Shown: positions 25,063 to 34,808 of the stretch, piece by piece
Numbering within the stretch: position 1 is the stretch's first letter
How the letters are laid out: every line of letters starts with the position of its first letter
From: an uncultured Oscillospiraceae bacterium
Lineage (GTDB): Bacteria; Bacillota; Clostridia; Oscillospirales; Oscillospiraceae
Assembly: GCA_934591635.1 (NCBI GenBank)
Contig: CAKTPI010000007.1
Location: forward strand, 1-64,000
Direction of reading: 5' to 3'
DNA length: 64,000 nt
Position numbers and translations under genes: made by a program
Notes under the pieces: model-generated
Database searches by the model: none
What the model was told of the DNA's origin: nothing
What the model saw: the letters and a program-made list of their open reading frames with translations, nothing else

Positions 25063-25353
25063 ATGGCAAGTATTACAAAAAATGAAGTAAAAGTTATGAT
25101 TTCTACTTATCTTGAAGTTGAACATTCAATCAATCCAAGGAGACTGTTTTGCTGCCTGAATCCACAGCACGAGGACAGCACCCCAAGTATGAGCTACAAT
25201 CCCAGAAACGAAACAGTTCACTGTTTCGGCTGTGGCGTCACTTATGACATTTTCGATCTCGTGGAACTGGATTACCCCAGTGTGAATACACGGGACAAAT
25301 TTATAAAAGCCTATCAAATCTATCATCAATACGAAAAGGAAGGAATTATATAA
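25063..25353 (+). CDS. Stand-alone CHC2 zinc-finger (primase N-terminal) protein
   Basis: 96 residues made up almost entirely of the DnaG-type zinc-binding domain: FCCLNPQHEDSTPSMSYNP then VHCFGCG (Cys-His-Cys-Cys ligands), then DIFDLV. In DnaG and T7 gp4 this domain reads template sequence for primer start. Here it is a separate polypeptide directly before the Toprim-helicase gene (1-base gap), so the pair probably assembles into one primase-helicase. ATG at 25063 behind AAGGAAGGGG. Confidence 0.85.
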   Translation: MASITKNEVKVMISTYLEVEHSINPRRLFCCLNPQHEDSTPSMSYNPRNETVHCFGCGVTYDIFDLVELDYPSVNTRDKFIKAYQIYHQYEKEGII

Positions 25354-25354
25354 A

Positions 25355-26950
25355 ATGGAAACACTATATGATCTAATAAAAGTAACTACAATGATTAAGT
25401 CTGCAAATCACAAAAAAGTGATTGAATATTTAGAAAAGAGAAGCATTTCATTGGCTACAGCTGAAGAATACAATTTAGAGTGGTCGGTAACTGACACCAT
25501 ATGCGGCGAAATTGTTGGCGTAACCATTCCAACGGGTGACGGTTCTTCCGTTACACGATATATTGACCCGCCCGACAGCTGGCAGCGGTACATTAAGGTA
25601 GGGTGTAATCAGTTTTTCAATTATTCCGCACTGCAAGGCACTAGCGAGCCTGTTTTCATAACCGAAGGAGAATTTGACGCACTTTCCATTCTCCAGGAAA
25701 AGAAAACGGCGGTTGCCCTGGGCGGTGTGGCAAATGTAGATTCCTTCATGGCCAAATTGAAACGGGACGGCCTGCGCCCAACCCTCGTTCTTACGCTAGA
25801 TAACGATACCGCAGGACGAGAGGCAACTCAAAAATTACAAGAAAAAGCAAAAGAATTGGGAATCGCCTGTTTAGTCCCCTCCCTGGGCAACGTGAAGGAT
25901 ATAAACGAATTACTTTGTAAAGATCCCATTGATTTTGAAAAAAAGATTTCAAAATGGTTGAACGAAGCGAAAAAACTGGAAGCGGTTCTCACCCCTGAGG
26001 AAGAAACCATGTGGAAACAGTATTTTCCATGTCGTATGGACCAGCTGTCAGCCGATTTTGACAATATCATTCGGGAAACAATGGCAAAGCCACGGATTCA
26101 GACGGGGTTTAACTGCCTAGATCAAGCAATCGGCGGCGGTGTTCGGGAGGGCATTTACGTTTTGGGCGGTGCCCCCTCCACGGGGAAAACAACTTTCTGC
26201 CTGCAACTAGCAAGCAGTCTTGCCAAGCAGGGACAGGATGTGTTTCAATTCTCTTATGAAATGACAGCCGCTGAAATCCAAGCCAAAAATATTGTTAGAG
26301 AGTATTGTTCTTTCCCCAAAGGGCGGGTTCCGCTAACAACAAATGATGTCCTACGAGGGGAAATTTTCAAAGACCAAGCAAAAGAAAAAGCATATCGGGA
26401 TGCCATACCACAGATGAAGATCATCAACGAGCACCTTTTCTTCTATTCCGATGATAATATGACAATCAAAGTCATTAAGGATAAGGTACAGCAGTACATA
26501 AATACGTTCCACCGAACCCCTGTTATCATTATCGACTACCTTCAGATGATTCCTCCCACGAGCGAGCGGTTTACGGACAAACAAAATGTTGACAGCATTA
26601 TGCTTGCCTTGCGTCAGCTGAAAAATATGGGTGTTGCCTGTTTTGTTATAAGTTCTTTGTCGAGGGCAAGCTACGATACCCCCATTGGGCTTTCCAGTTT
26701 CAAGGAAAGCGGCAGTATCGAGTTTTCAGCCGATGTTGCGCTGGCATTGGACTTCAAGGCAATGTACACCGCCCAGATCAACGCCAAGGGAAAAGTGGAA
26801 ATCGACCTGAATCACGAGCGCAGCGTACCCGTCCGAAGCCTCCTGCTAACTGTTCTCAAGAACCGACTAGGGCAGGCTGGAACACAGATTGCTTTCGATT
26901 TTACGCCAGCTGGAAACCTATTCCAAGAGCGAGGGTTGTTTACCCGATAA
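25355..26950 (+). CDS. Toprim-DnaB fusion (primase-helicase without zinc finger)
   Basis: 531 residues. Residues about 100-190 form a Toprim domain (VFITEGEFDALSI with catalytic Glu; LTLDNDTAG with the Asp pair). Residues about 250-525 are a RecA/DnaB helicase: Walker A GGAPSTGKTT near 273, Walker B VIIIDYLQMIPP near 390, then SRASYD and a Gly-rich FKESGSIEFSADV. The layout matches T7 gp4/Twinkle minus the CHC2 domain, supplied by the gene in front. Role: priming and unwinding for autonomous replication of the excised element. Confidence 0.85.
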   Translation: METLYDLIKVTTMIKSANHKKVIEYLEKRSISLATAEEYNLEWSVTDTICGEIVGVTIPTGDGSSVTRYIDPPDSWQRYIKVGCNQFFNYSALQGTSEPVFITEGEFDALSILQEKKTAVALGGVANVDSFMAKLKRDGLRPTLVLTLDNDTAGREATQKLQEKAKELGIACLVPSLGNVKDINELLCKDPIDFEKKISKWLNEAKKLEAVLTPEEETMWKQYFPCRMDQLSADFDNIIRETMAKPRIQTGFNCLDQAIGGGVREGIYVLGGAPSTGKTTFCLQLASSLAKQGQDVFQFSYEMTAAEIQAKNIVREYCSFPKGRVPLTTNDVLRGEIFKDQAKEKAYRDAIPQMKIINEHLFFYSDDNMTIKVIKDKVQQYINTFHRTPVIIIDYLQMIPPTSERFTDKQNVDSIMLALRQLKNMGVACFVISSLSRASYDTPIGLSSFKESGSIEFSADVALALDFKAMYTAQINAKGKVEIDLNHERSVPVRSLLLTVLKNRLGQAGTQIAFDFTPAGNLFQERGLFTR

Positions 26951-26989
26951 ATTGAAAAATAATGTTCAATGCAAATCAAGAATTAACGC

Positions 26990-27022
26990 CACAGATCCGT
27001 TTTTGGGACCTGTGGCTTTGCA
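26990..27022 (+). terminator. Terminator after the replication genes
   Basis: GCCACAGATCC pairs with GGACCTGTGGC (one bulge) around GTTTTTG, then TTTGC. It lies between convergent genes and just clips the end region of hsdR. Confidence 0.55.
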
Positions 27023-27023
27023 T

Positions 27024-29996
27024 TTATAGTGTGGGGCGGTTGAACTCTTTGTATAGCATCCCTGCCAGCGCCGACATGATGGCCTTGTACTTGCTCTTGT
27101 TCTGGAACAGAGAGGTAAATGCCTCTGTCTGCTCTACATAGCTGTCCTGTGCCACTTCATCAAAGGTTTTGGGGAAGATACTTTCGCTGAATACCTGTGC
27201 ATCAGAGGTTCGTGCAATCTTTTTGAGCTTCTTGTCATCTTTCAGCTTGTCGTGAAGGGCATAGATCAGCACCCTGTCAGCGTCAGTGAAATTGCCAGCA
27301 AATAGCTCGTTGATTTTGTTAATGACCTCTTCCAACGGTTCTTTGGGTTCAGGTGTTGCTTTCCCCTTGCCGCCAGCGGGTTCATATACGCCAGCTGTGT
27401 CAGTCAGAACAATATCGCCCTTAAAGGTCTGTTCCAACTTATAAAACTCCAGCCTTAGGGCACCTTCCAGGTCAATCATTTTGACAGGTTCGGCGGGCAG
27501 CAGTCTTAACAGGTAGGAACAAAAAACATACTCCTTCTGCATCGGGACATCGAACATGCGGCAAATCTGAGAGATGTAGCCATACCACTTTACAAAAGAC
27601 CGAACCTGACGTCTGAAATTGTAGCGATCAGAAGTTGTAATCCCATTGTAACGGTCTGCTACTGGCTTCAAAGCAGAGGTCATCTTGCCCAGCATTGTAC
27701 TGTCCTGCTTTTTTGTAGAATAGTAGATTGAACTGAAGGTTTCAATATCGCTGTCAGAGTAGATATTGTAGCCCCGCAGCTCTTTTTGAAGTTTATAAAT
27801 CAAATCTGTATTCACTTCCTGCGAAAGTGAAGTCTCTTGATAGAATGGCTGGAACGCTTCCTGAATGTCCTCTGCGGTGTTTACAAAGTCCAGCACAAAC
27901 GTGTCATTTTTCCCCGCACAAGTGCGATTCAGGCGGGAAAGGGTCTGAACGCATTTTACTCCACGGAGTTTTTTATCCACAATCATTGTGTGAAGCAGCG
28001 GCTCATCAAATCCTGTCTGGTACTTTTCAGCGACAATAAGCACATTGAAATTGTCGTGAAATTCTGCCTTGGTCTGGTCATCGGTGATGTGCGTTCCATC
28101 CTTGCGAACATTCAGCATGGGCTGGGTGTATTCGTCATCACCATCTTTCACGGAACCTGAGAAAGCAACCAGAATATCAACATCGTGGTAGCCCTGCTGC
28201 TGAATGTACCGCTTCACCTCATGGTAGTAGCGAACAGCGGCCAAGCGAGAGGAAGTAACTACCATCATCTTTCCTTTACCACCAATGGCTCTGGAGGTCG
28301 TTGAACGGAAAGTTTCAACAATAATTTGCGATTTCTGGCTGATATTGTACGGATGCAGGGTTTCAAACCGCCGAATGACCTTTGCGGCACGGGACGCTGG
28401 CACATCGGGGTTGTCGGGAATTGTTTTTGCAATCTTAAAGCAGGTGTGATAGGTCATGTAGTTTTGAAGCACGTCCAAGATAAAACCTTCCTGGATGGCC
28501 TGCTTCATAGAATAGATATGGAAGGGATGGAAAGACCCGTCTTCGTATTCTGTTCCAAACATTTCAAGAGTCTGTCCCTTAGGCGTTGCGGTGAAGGCAA
28601 AGAAGGATAGATTCTTGTGCTTACCGTGGGCTATCATTTCCTGAACAAGCTTATCCTGCTTATCAACCTCGTTTTCTGCCAGTCCCTCCAGCTCCGCATA
28701 CTCCCGCAAAGCTGCTTCGGTATCTGCCAATGCGGTTTTCAGCTTGATTGCGGAAGAACCTGTCTGGGATGAGTGCGCTTCATCAACAATAATTGCAAAG
28801 CCTTTGCCCTTGGTGTTGTCCACTTCGGAATAAATGACAGGGAATTTTTGCAGCGTTGTGACAATGATCCTGCTGCCACCGTTGATGGCATCCCGTAAGT
28901 CCTTGGAGCTTTTACCTTCACCGATGGTCTCAACGGTTCCCAGCGTGTGGTCAAAGGAGGAAATCGTTTCCTGGAGCTGGCGGTCCAGCACCGTGCGGTC
29001 TGTAACAATGATGACAGAGGCGAATACAGGCTTATTGTTTTCGTCATGGAGAGAGGCAAGGCGGTAGGCCGTCCAGGCAATCGAGTTGGATTTCCCCGAA
29101 CCTGCGCTGTGCTGAATCAGATAGTTCTTGCCCGTTCCGTTCTGCCGCACATCCGCAATCAGTTTCCGAACCACGTCAAGCTGATGGTAGCGGGGGAAAA
29201 TCAGCACTTTATTATCCTTGCAATGGATAAACTTCTGAATAATGTCCAGCGCACTTTCCTTTCTGAGAACATTTTCCCAGAGGTAAGCGGTGGGATAGCC
29301 ATTCGGGTTAGCGGGGTTTCCTTTGCCGCCGTCATTTCCTGCACCATTTGAGCCTTGGTTAAAGGGCAGAAAGTAGGTATCGCCCTTGGCAAGTTTGGTG
29401 GTCATGTACACATCGGTCTGGTCTACACAAAAGTATGCCAGAATCCGCTTGTTAAACTGGAAGCAAACTTCCCTGGGGTCACGGTCATACATCCACTGCT
29501 GCATGGCATTTTCGACTGTCTGCCCCGTATACTGATTTTTCAGTTCCAAGGCAAATACAGGGATGCCGTTCAGCACCAGCACCATATCCACAGATTTGTT
29601 ATTGTCTGCGGAGTAGTGCCACTGCCGCACCACATTACAGACGTTCCGCTCGTACAGTGCGGTGGCTGTTTTATTCAGGTGGGATTCAGGACGGAAGTAG
29701 CAGACACGGAAGGTAATCCCCCGATGCTTGAAACCATGACGCAGTACGGCAATAAGCCCCAGGGAGTCACAGGCATTGTTGAAGGCGTTGCAGAATTTCC
29801 GCACGGGATCGCTGTTGCAAGTGTTCTCGAAACGGGTCCACTCTTTGGGTTGTGTTGCTTTGATAAAAGCAATCAGAGTGTTGACATAAAGTCCCAATGC
29901 TGGGTCGTAGGTGTCAGCTGTCTTGGTATAGCCCCCCTGCTCGGTCAGAAAAAAGCTTTCAATGTCTTCTTCAAGGCGCTTCTCATTCGTTTCCAT
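27024..29996 (-). CDS. hsdR: Type I restriction enzyme R subunit
   Basis: 990 residues. N-terminal PD-(D/E)xK nuclease region with ALELKNQ (about 155-165), SF2 motor with Walker A SAGSGKSN near 305, DEAH in [11 protein letters not shown] near 405, FTATP near 470, and motif VI-like [13 protein letters not shown] near 685, followed by a helical C-terminus that contacts HsdM/S. It translocates DNA and cleaves unmodified DNA. RBS AAGGAGAAACAT. Last gene of the hsdM-hsdS-small ORF-hsdR operon, 28 bases after the small gene. All motifs look intact. Confidence 0.93.
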   Translation of the reverse strand: METNEKRLEEDIESFFLTEQGGYTKTADTYDPALGLYVNTLIAFIKATQPKEWTRFENTCNSDPVRKFCNAFNNACDSLGLIAVLRHGFKHRGITFRVCYFRPESHLNKTATALYERNVCNVVRQWHYSADNNKSVDMVLVLNGIPVFALELKNQYTGQTVENAMQQWMYDRDPREVCFQFNKRILAYFCVDQTDVYMTTKLAKGDTYFLPFNQGSNGAGNDGGKGNPANPNGYPTAYLWENVLRKESALDIIQKFIHCKDNKVLIFPRYHQLDVVRKLIADVRQNGTGKNYLIQHSAGSGKSNSIAWTAYRLASLHDENNKPVFASVIIVTDRTVLDRQLQETISSFDHTLGTVETIGEGKSSKDLRDAINGGSRIIVTTLQKFPVIYSEVDNTKGKGFAIIVDEAHSSQTGSSAIKLKTALADTEAALREYAELEGLAENEVDKQDKLVQEMIAHGKHKNLSFFAFTATPKGQTLEMFGTEYEDGSFHPFHIYSMKQAIQEGFILDVLQNYMTYHTCFKIAKTIPDNPDVPASRAAKVIRRFETLHPYNISQKSQIIVETFRSTTSRAIGGKGKMMVVTSSRLAAVRYYHEVKRYIQQQGYHDVDILVAFSGSVKDGDDEYTQPMLNVRKDGTHITDDQTKAEFHDNFNVLIVAEKYQTGFDEPLLHTMIVDKKLRGVKCVQTLSRLNRTCAGKNDTFVLDFVNTAEDIQEAFQPFYQETSLSQEVNTDLIYKLQKELRGYNIYSDSDIETFSSIYYSTKKQDSTMLGKMTSALKPVADRYNGITTSDRYNFRRQVRSFVKWYGYISQICRMFDVPMQKEYVFCSYLLRLLPAEPVKMIDLEGALRLEFYKLEQTFKGDIVLTDTAGVYEPAGGKGKATPEPKEPLEEVINKINELFAGNFTDADRVLIYALHDKLKDDKKLKKIARTSDAQVFSESIFPKTFDEVAQDSYVEQTEAFTSLFQNKSKYKAIMSALAGMLYKEFNRPTL

Positions 29997-30024
29997 ATGT
30001 TTCTCCTTCCTCCCAAGGCAACGG

Positions 30025-30405
30025 TTACTTCAATAGCGCCTGTACCCAAGGGAATACAGTGTCCCGCATCCAGGGAATCACCGTTGTAATGATGAAAGGG
30101 ATCAGGCCAATCAAGGCACCTACAATGGCAATCTTCCATTCACGGACAGACAGTTTCTTTTCTTCCCGTTCCCGATCCTTGTGCCATTCCTCGAAGTGCT
30201 GAAAGTCGGCTTCTTTTGAATAAATATTGGCTCCGTCCACATTCATGGGGCAAATATAGCCTTTGGTCGCAAGAATTAAGAGCACATCGTTCAGCCGAAC
30301 ATGATCCTCATCCGAGAGATTGATATAGCCGTCTGATTCAGCGAACAATTTCTTGATTTCCTGGTATTGCTTCTTTTGCAGAGGAGAAAAAGTCAATTTT
30401 CCCAT
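30025..30405 (-). CDS. Small membrane protein inserted in the type I R-M operon
   Basis: 126 residues, no family recognised. Residues 1-60 look like a small winged-helix-like domain ([16 protein letters not shown], then [13 protein letters not shown]), 66-88 are highly charged and probably coiled coil ([19 protein letters not shown]), 91-111 is a single strong membrane segment, and the C-terminus is amphipathic ([13 protein letters not shown]). Its ATG overlaps the hsdS stop by one base (TAATG), so it is translationally coupled to hsdS. An R-M accessory or linked abortive factor is possible; purely inferred. Confidence 0.75.
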   Translation of the reverse strand: MGKLTFSPLQKKQYQEIKKLFAESDGYINLSDEDHVRLNDVLLILATKGYICPMNVDGANIYSKEADFQHFEEWHKDREREEKKLSVREWKIAIVGALIGLIPFIITTVIPWMRDTVFPWVQALLK

Positions 30406-31700
30406 TATTGAACCTCTTTCTTGCCTGTAACGTACTCATAAATGATGGATTTTTTATAGTTTTCCAATTCTTCCAGCAGGGCGGCCTTTTTTGAAATTAA
30501 GGTATCAATCTCGGCGCATTTCTTATCCAGGTAGTCGGCAATTTCCTTTTGCTCACTCATTGGGGGAACAGGAAACATAATGGAGAAGAACTGGTCAGGA
30601 TATAGCCGTAATCTCGATGCGGTAATGCCAGTAGAATATGCGGCATATGTAGCTACTAAATTTGGAATGCGCAGTAAATATTCGAGGTAGCCATAATAAT
30701 AGCTGTTATTTCGCTGGCGGTATGTATTATAGGAAGGGCTAATTACACCCTCATATTTCGATACACCGATTGCCCCCTGCCACATCCACATCGTGTTTGC
30801 TGCCAAATCCCCGATGTGACATACCTTGTAGTCAACCAAAGATTCAGCCATAAACATATTTACATTTTTCATGCTTCTTGGTGTCACACCAGTTATATGC
30901 GATACAGTCAGTAGCTCCTCATGTCCATCAATGGAACGCTCGTTCGTTTCTACGAATAAGCGCTTTCCTCGCTGCACTTTCCAATCGGCAGGTAATTTAC
31001 CAATCCAGTCAACCCCTGATGGTTTCATCTGGCGGTTACGCTGAATGCCCTTTGTGACGGCTTCCGCAATAATGGACTGTTTGAGTTTTTTGTATTCCTC
31101 GATGGTTGCGTTAGTTTTTGAAATAACTGCATCAATTTGGGCGCATTTTTTGTCGAGGTAATAAACAATTCGCTTTTGTTCGTCCATGCCATAGTACAGA
31201 AAAGGTGTGTTTGCAATTGCATCTGCACTCATACCTTCTCTATTTCCACCAGTCTGAAATAGGTCAATAGCCGTTTTCCCTGCATTTGACATCCAAAAAT
31301 AGTGCATTATTTGTGGCATGACTAGGCCTTGGCGTACTCGGATAATAGAGACATGCTGGTTTACATTGGCAGGAAGATGGGAGGCGGGCATAATACAGGA
31401 ACGCCCAATAGAGCCGCCAGTAATGTTCAATAGGACATCGTTTTCGGCCACACGAGTGCTAGACATTTCACTATCCATTTCAGGTGTAATAAAGAATGGC
31501 TTGTCAAGTTTTAGCCCTTCGTCATATACATTCTGACTTCTAATAAATAAGACACCTGTCTGGGTATATACCTCGGAACCACCTTTCGGGGTCTTTCCAC
31601 TTCCAATTTTTGTCGTGCAATACTTGATTTTCCCGACTTTCCAATTTGAAGGAATTTCCCCAATCCAATCAATTCCCGATTCTTTCATCTGACGTGCCAT
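30405..31700 (-). CDS. hsdS: Type I restriction-modification specificity subunit
   Basis: 431 residues with the two-half architecture of HsdS. Each target recognition domain opens with SGIDWIGEIPSNWKV (residue about 8) or SGVDWIGKLPADWKV (about 228) and ends in a helical conserved region with EQKRIVYYLDKKCAQID (about 182) or EQKEIADYLDKKCAEID (about 385). It sets the split recognition sequence for methylation and cleavage. Two bases separate it from hsdM. The recognition sequence cannot be predicted by eye. Confidence 0.92.
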   Translation of the reverse strand: MARQMKESGIDWIGEIPSNWKVGKIKYCTTKIGSGKTPKGGSEVYTQTGVLFIRSQNVYDEGLKLDKPFFITPEMDSEMSSTRVAENDVLLNITGGSIGRSCIMPASHLPANVNQHVSIIRVRQGLVMPQIMHYFWMSNAGKTAIDLFQTGGNREGMSADAIANTPFLYYGMDEQKRIVYYLDKKCAQIDAVISKTNATIEEYKKLKQSIIAEAVTKGIQRNRQMKPSGVDWIGKLPADWKVQRGKRLFVETNERSIDGHEELLTVSHITGVTPRSMKNVNMFMAESLVDYKVCHIGDLAANTMWMWQGAIGVSKYEGVISPSYNTYRQRNNSYYYGYLEYLLRIPNLVATYAAYSTGITASRLRLYPDQFFSIMFPVPPMSEQKEIADYLDKKCAEIDTLISKKAALLEELENYKKSIIYEYVTGKKEVQ

Positions 31701-31702
31701 GC

Positions 31703-33859
31703 TCAGCCCTCCCGATGAAGTAGCTCTTTCAGAGAAATTGAAATCTCATTTTCAAGACCAATAATTCTGCTCAGAATGGCATCGGCGGCCTCTGGTTCCT
31801 GATACTCATAGAAATATCTGGTCATCGGAATTTCATAGCCAACCTTCGTCTTACTCTTGTCAATCCAGGCGTCAGGCGCAAAGGGTAGCACTTCACGGGC
31901 AAAGTAGGCATCAATATCTTCTTTCAAGGGTACATTCTCGGTATCACGGAGGTCGGTATTGGCAATGGTTTTTCCCTTCTTCGTTGCGATTTCACCGTTG
32001 GGATCGTAAAAAATGAAATAGGAAAGTTCATCCTTGAAATAGTGGATGTCGAGATACTTTTTGATTCTGCTGGGCTTGATTGCTCCGTAGTATTCTTGAT
32101 AGGGGTCAAAGGGGGTGAATTTTGCGACAGATAGATAGCCCTCTACGGTGTTCAGGGGAGAAGCATTATAGAGCTTTTCAAACTCTGCGACGCTTAGGTA
32201 GGGCTGCTCACTTTTCAGAGAACACATAATTTTGTAGAACAGCCGTAGAGCGATTGCGTTTTCCAGTTCCTCCCAGTTTTGTGCGGGGAATTTCTCATTA
32301 TCATACTCCATCCAAGAAACCTTGATGGCATCCTGGCCCAAGTCGATGCTATTGCTAATGCGGCATATCTCCTGAAATGCTGTCAGTGTATTATCGTTGA
32401 CGATAATCGCATTCCGAAGAGGGCGTTCAACTACAATTTTCTTGTAGCCAAACTCCGTGGCATCAAAGATTTTGGTCTCGCAGTAAATACCGTCCTTATC
32501 TCCGACAATTCCCTCTTGGAACTCGCCATAAGCCTGTACAATCAGGCTGCGGCAATAGTCGGAAATATCATTCCGCTTGGTTCCGATAGATTTTCTTCTC
32601 GGCTCAAAGCAGTGGGAGGCATCAATAAGCTGTACCTTTCCTACACGGTAGGAAGGTTTCTCTTTACACAGAACCCAGATATAGGTTGTGATACCCGTAT
32701 TCATAAACTGGTCAGTGCTTAACTGGATAATGGCATCCAGCCAATCGTGTTCAAGGATGTACTGACGGATATTGGAGGGGCCAGAGCCAGCATCCCCAGA
32801 GAACAGCGGGGAACCATTCTGAACGATTGCCATTTTTCCGTCATCAGCCAGCTTTGCCAGACCGTTCAGGACAAACAACTGCTGCCCATCCGAAATCTTA
32901 GGCAGGCCAGGGGCAAAGCGACCCGCCTCACCCAACTTGGCTTCTGCCTCTACCGCTTTCTGCTCCCGCTTCCAGTCGATGCCGAAGGGGGGATTTGAAA
33001 TGATGCGGTCAAATTTGTAGCCGCTGAACTGGTCATCGGAGAGGGTATCGCCAAATCGCATATTGTTTGGATCTCCGCCTCGGATCATCATGTCAGCCTT
33101 GGCAATTGCAAAAGTGGAGGGGTTGAACTCCTGGCCGAAGCAGGTAACGGTAGCATCCTGATCCAAGGCATGAATCCGCTCTTCCATGCAGGAAAGCATC
33201 TGGGAGGTTCCCATGGCCATGTCGTAGACGGTAATGTTCTGCCCATTGAATTGGGTATCAGACAGCAAAATATCCGTCATCAGGTAGATAATGTCACGGC
33301 TGGTAAAATGGGCTCCCGCTTCCTCACCGTAGGATTCATTAAAGCGACGAACCAAATCCTCAAACACATAACCGCAATCAACGGCAGAAATCCTGTCAGG
33401 GCCAAGATAGCCCTTGGCAGAATTGAACTCCTTGATAACCAAATACAGAGTGTTGCTCTCCACCATTCGCTTGATGATATTGTCAAAGTCAAACTTGGCA
33501 AGCACATCCTGTACATTGCCAGAAAAACCCGCCAGATAGTCCTTGAAGTTGGCTTCGATATTCTCAGGATCAGCAAGCAGCGTCTCAAAGGTATACTTGG
33601 AGGTATTATAAAACTGGTAGCCAGAGGCACGGGTCAGAAAACCGTCAACGACTTCCAGAGTCTTAACCTTCTCATAGGTTTCCAACACCTTTTCATGGGT
33701 GGGAAGTAAGCAATCGTGAAACCGTTTTACAACAGTCATGGGAAGAATAACCAAGCCATACTCGTGGGGCTTGAACGGGCCACGAAGCATATCAGCCACA
33801 TTCCATATTAAGGTGGCCTTTTCGGCAATGTTTACGCCGACATTGCTGACTGTATTCAT
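31703..33859 (-). CDS. hsdM: Type I restriction-modification DNA methyltransferase subunit
   Basis: 718 residues. N-terminal HsdM domain, then the N6-adenine methyltransferase core: SAM-binding motif I as YDMAMGTSQMLS (near 213; the usual DP is DM here), and catalytic motif IV NPPF in ISNPPFGIDW (near 290). The C-terminal 200 residues form a long extension seen in the larger Clostridial HsdM group. It protects host DNA and is the SAM-using partner of HsdS. First gene of the operon, driven by a near-consensus promoter. Confidence 0.92.
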   Translation of the reverse strand: MNTVSNVGVNIAEKATLIWNVADMLRGPFKPHEYGLVILPMTVVKRFHDCLLPTHEKVLETYEKVKTLEVVDGFLTRASGYQFYNTSKYTFETLLADPENIEANFKDYLAGFSGNVQDVLAKFDFDNIIKRMVESNTLYLVIKEFNSAKGYLGPDRISAVDCGYVFEDLVRRFNESYGEEAGAHFTSRDIIYLMTDILLSDTQFNGQNITVYDMAMGTSQMLSCMEERIHALDQDATVTCFGQEFNPSTFAIAKADMMIRGGDPNNMRFGDTLSDDQFSGYKFDRIISNPPFGIDWKREQKAVEAEAKLGEAGRFAPGLPKISDGQQLFVLNGLAKLADDGKMAIVQNGSPLFSGDAGSGPSNIRQYILEHDWLDAIIQLSTDQFMNTGITTYIWVLCKEKPSYRVGKVQLIDASHCFEPRRKSIGTKRNDISDYCRSLIVQAYGEFQEGIVGDKDGIYCETKIFDATEFGYKKIVVERPLRNAIIVNDNTLTAFQEICRISNSIDLGQDAIKVSWMEYDNEKFPAQNWEELENAIALRLFYKIMCSLKSEQPYLSVAEFEKLYNASPLNTVEGYLSVAKFTPFDPYQEYYGAIKPSRIKKYLDIHYFKDELSYFIFYDPNGEIATKKGKTIANTDLRDTENVPLKEDIDAYFAREVLPFAPDAWIDKSKTKVGYEIPMTRYFYEYQEPEAADAILSRIIGLENEISISLKELLHREG

Positions 33860-33906
33860 TTCTATTTCCTCTCTTTCAGGGGTATCTAAACGGTACGGTG
33901 TCTCTT

Positions 33907-33935
33907 ATTATACCGAATTGTATAATACATTTCAA
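33907..33935 (-). promoter_or_regulatory. Promoter of the hsd operon
   Basis: Minus strand TTGAAA (33930-33935), 17-bp spacer, TATAAT (33907-33912), about 48 bases before the hsdM ATG. This strength suggests constant expression of the R-M system. Confidence 0.75.
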
Positions 33936-34090
33936 CAAATCATACGGAATAGATTAAAAATTGTTTTAATTTCGCACCCAATTTATTTAATAAAAACGCA
34001 GGCAACATCTAAATACTGGTGGCTGCCCCATTAAAATTAAGAATTCTTATTTCAAATTGTAACCATTTCGTTAATATACACAAAAAGCAA

Positions 34091-34119
34091 TTGACATTTT
34101 TTGTGCTCCATGATACAAT
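34091..34119 (+). promoter_or_regulatory. Promoter of a candidate ncRNA
   Basis: TTGACA at 34091-34096, 17-bp spacer, TACAAT at 34114-34119. No ORF with a ribosome site follows in the next 280 bases. Confidence 0.65.
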
Positions 34120-34126
34120 GCCGAAT

Positions 34127-34312
34127 ACCAGCACGGGGAAACAATCTCCGCTGAATGAACTGTTGACAATTTCATATAATTATGAAGTATTTAATGTGTG
34201 TATGGGGGCGAATCCCTAGTTATTGGATAACTATGGAGTGCGGTTCGCTTTGAGGTTTGAGTTTGAGTTTATCAGGTGTTCAAATCCCCCATGGATTTGG
34301 ACACCTGTTTTT
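34127..34312 (+). ncRNA. Candidate structured ncRNA between hsdM and xis
   Basis: About 185 bases between a consensus promoter and a strong terminator. The middle folds into GCGAA (34208-34212) with TTCGC (34244-34248) enclosing the perfect hairpin TAGTTAT-TGG-ATAACTA (34217-34233). No convincing coding frame. It fills most of the 730-base gap 33860-34592. I do not recognise a known RNA family. Confidence 0.5.
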
Positions 34313-34313
34313 T
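34275..34313 (+). terminator. Strong intrinsic terminator
   Basis: CAGGTGT.CAAATCC pairs with GGATTTG.ACACCTG around CCCAT, then six T. Confidence 0.85.
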
Positions 34314-34406
34314 GTTCCATACGCATTAAATAAGCCGCCTTTCTTTCTCCAAACCATATATATATCAACTCGGATAACTTCGAGGAAAGAAAGGAGTGGA
34401 ATACAC

Positions 34407-34475
34407 ATGAAACCCATCTGCACTTATTTTATTGGGAAAGGCGGCAGCAACGAATTCATAAAAACTCTCCTGTAG
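34407..34475 (+). CDS. 22-codon ORF with strong ribosome site
   Basis: Encodes MKPICTYFIGKGGSNEFIKT plus two Leu, then TAG. AAAGGAGTGG sits 7-8 bases before the ATG, far better than chance. It is downstream of the ncRNA terminator and upstream of the excisionase-like gene. Could be a leader peptide controlling the xis-int unit or a small protein. Low confidence. Confidence 0.3.
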   Translation: MKPICTYFIGKGGSNEFIKTLL

Positions 34476-34592
34476 ATCTGGTGAATACGCTGTATTGCAT
34501 TCAGCCGTTGGGCACGCTATAGTGTCAGCACCTGGCTACTGTATCTATGAATGATACGCTATTAAAAAATATTTTCAAAAAAGGAGATTTTT

Positions 34593-34808
34593 ATGGACGA
34601 TAATATTACTGATGATCTGAAGATTTACACCGTTGCAGAAGTAGCAGCGTTGCTCCACGTTTCTAAAGAGACTGTTTACACATTTGTTCGTTCTGGTCAA
34701 TTGGCGCATGTCAAGATTGGCAAAACATTCATTCGTCACCAGACCCTCGTAAACTTTCTCGATTCACATGAAACGACAAAATTTTGGGAAAGTGGGGTAT
34801 ACTGCTGA
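34593..34808 (+). CDS. Excisionase-like helix-turn-helix protein
   Basis: 71 residues with the MerR/excisionase DNA-binding fold: YTVAEVAALLHVSKETVYTFVRSGQLAHVKIGKTFIRHQTLVNFL. Such proteins sit next to integrases and direct excision or act as AlpA-like activators. RBS AAAAAAGGAG. Its TGA overlaps the next ATG by one base, and the integrase follows after that: a xis-regulator-int operon. Confidence 0.8.
   Translation: MDDNITDDLKIYTVAEVAALLHVSKETVYTFVRSGQLAHVKIGKTFIRHQTLVNFLDSHETTKFWESGVYC

Noticed and set aside
33860-34592. Retron or reverse-transcriptase locus suggested by a structured RNA next to a defence operon
   Set aside because: No reverse transcriptase motif (YxDD) is present in the element.
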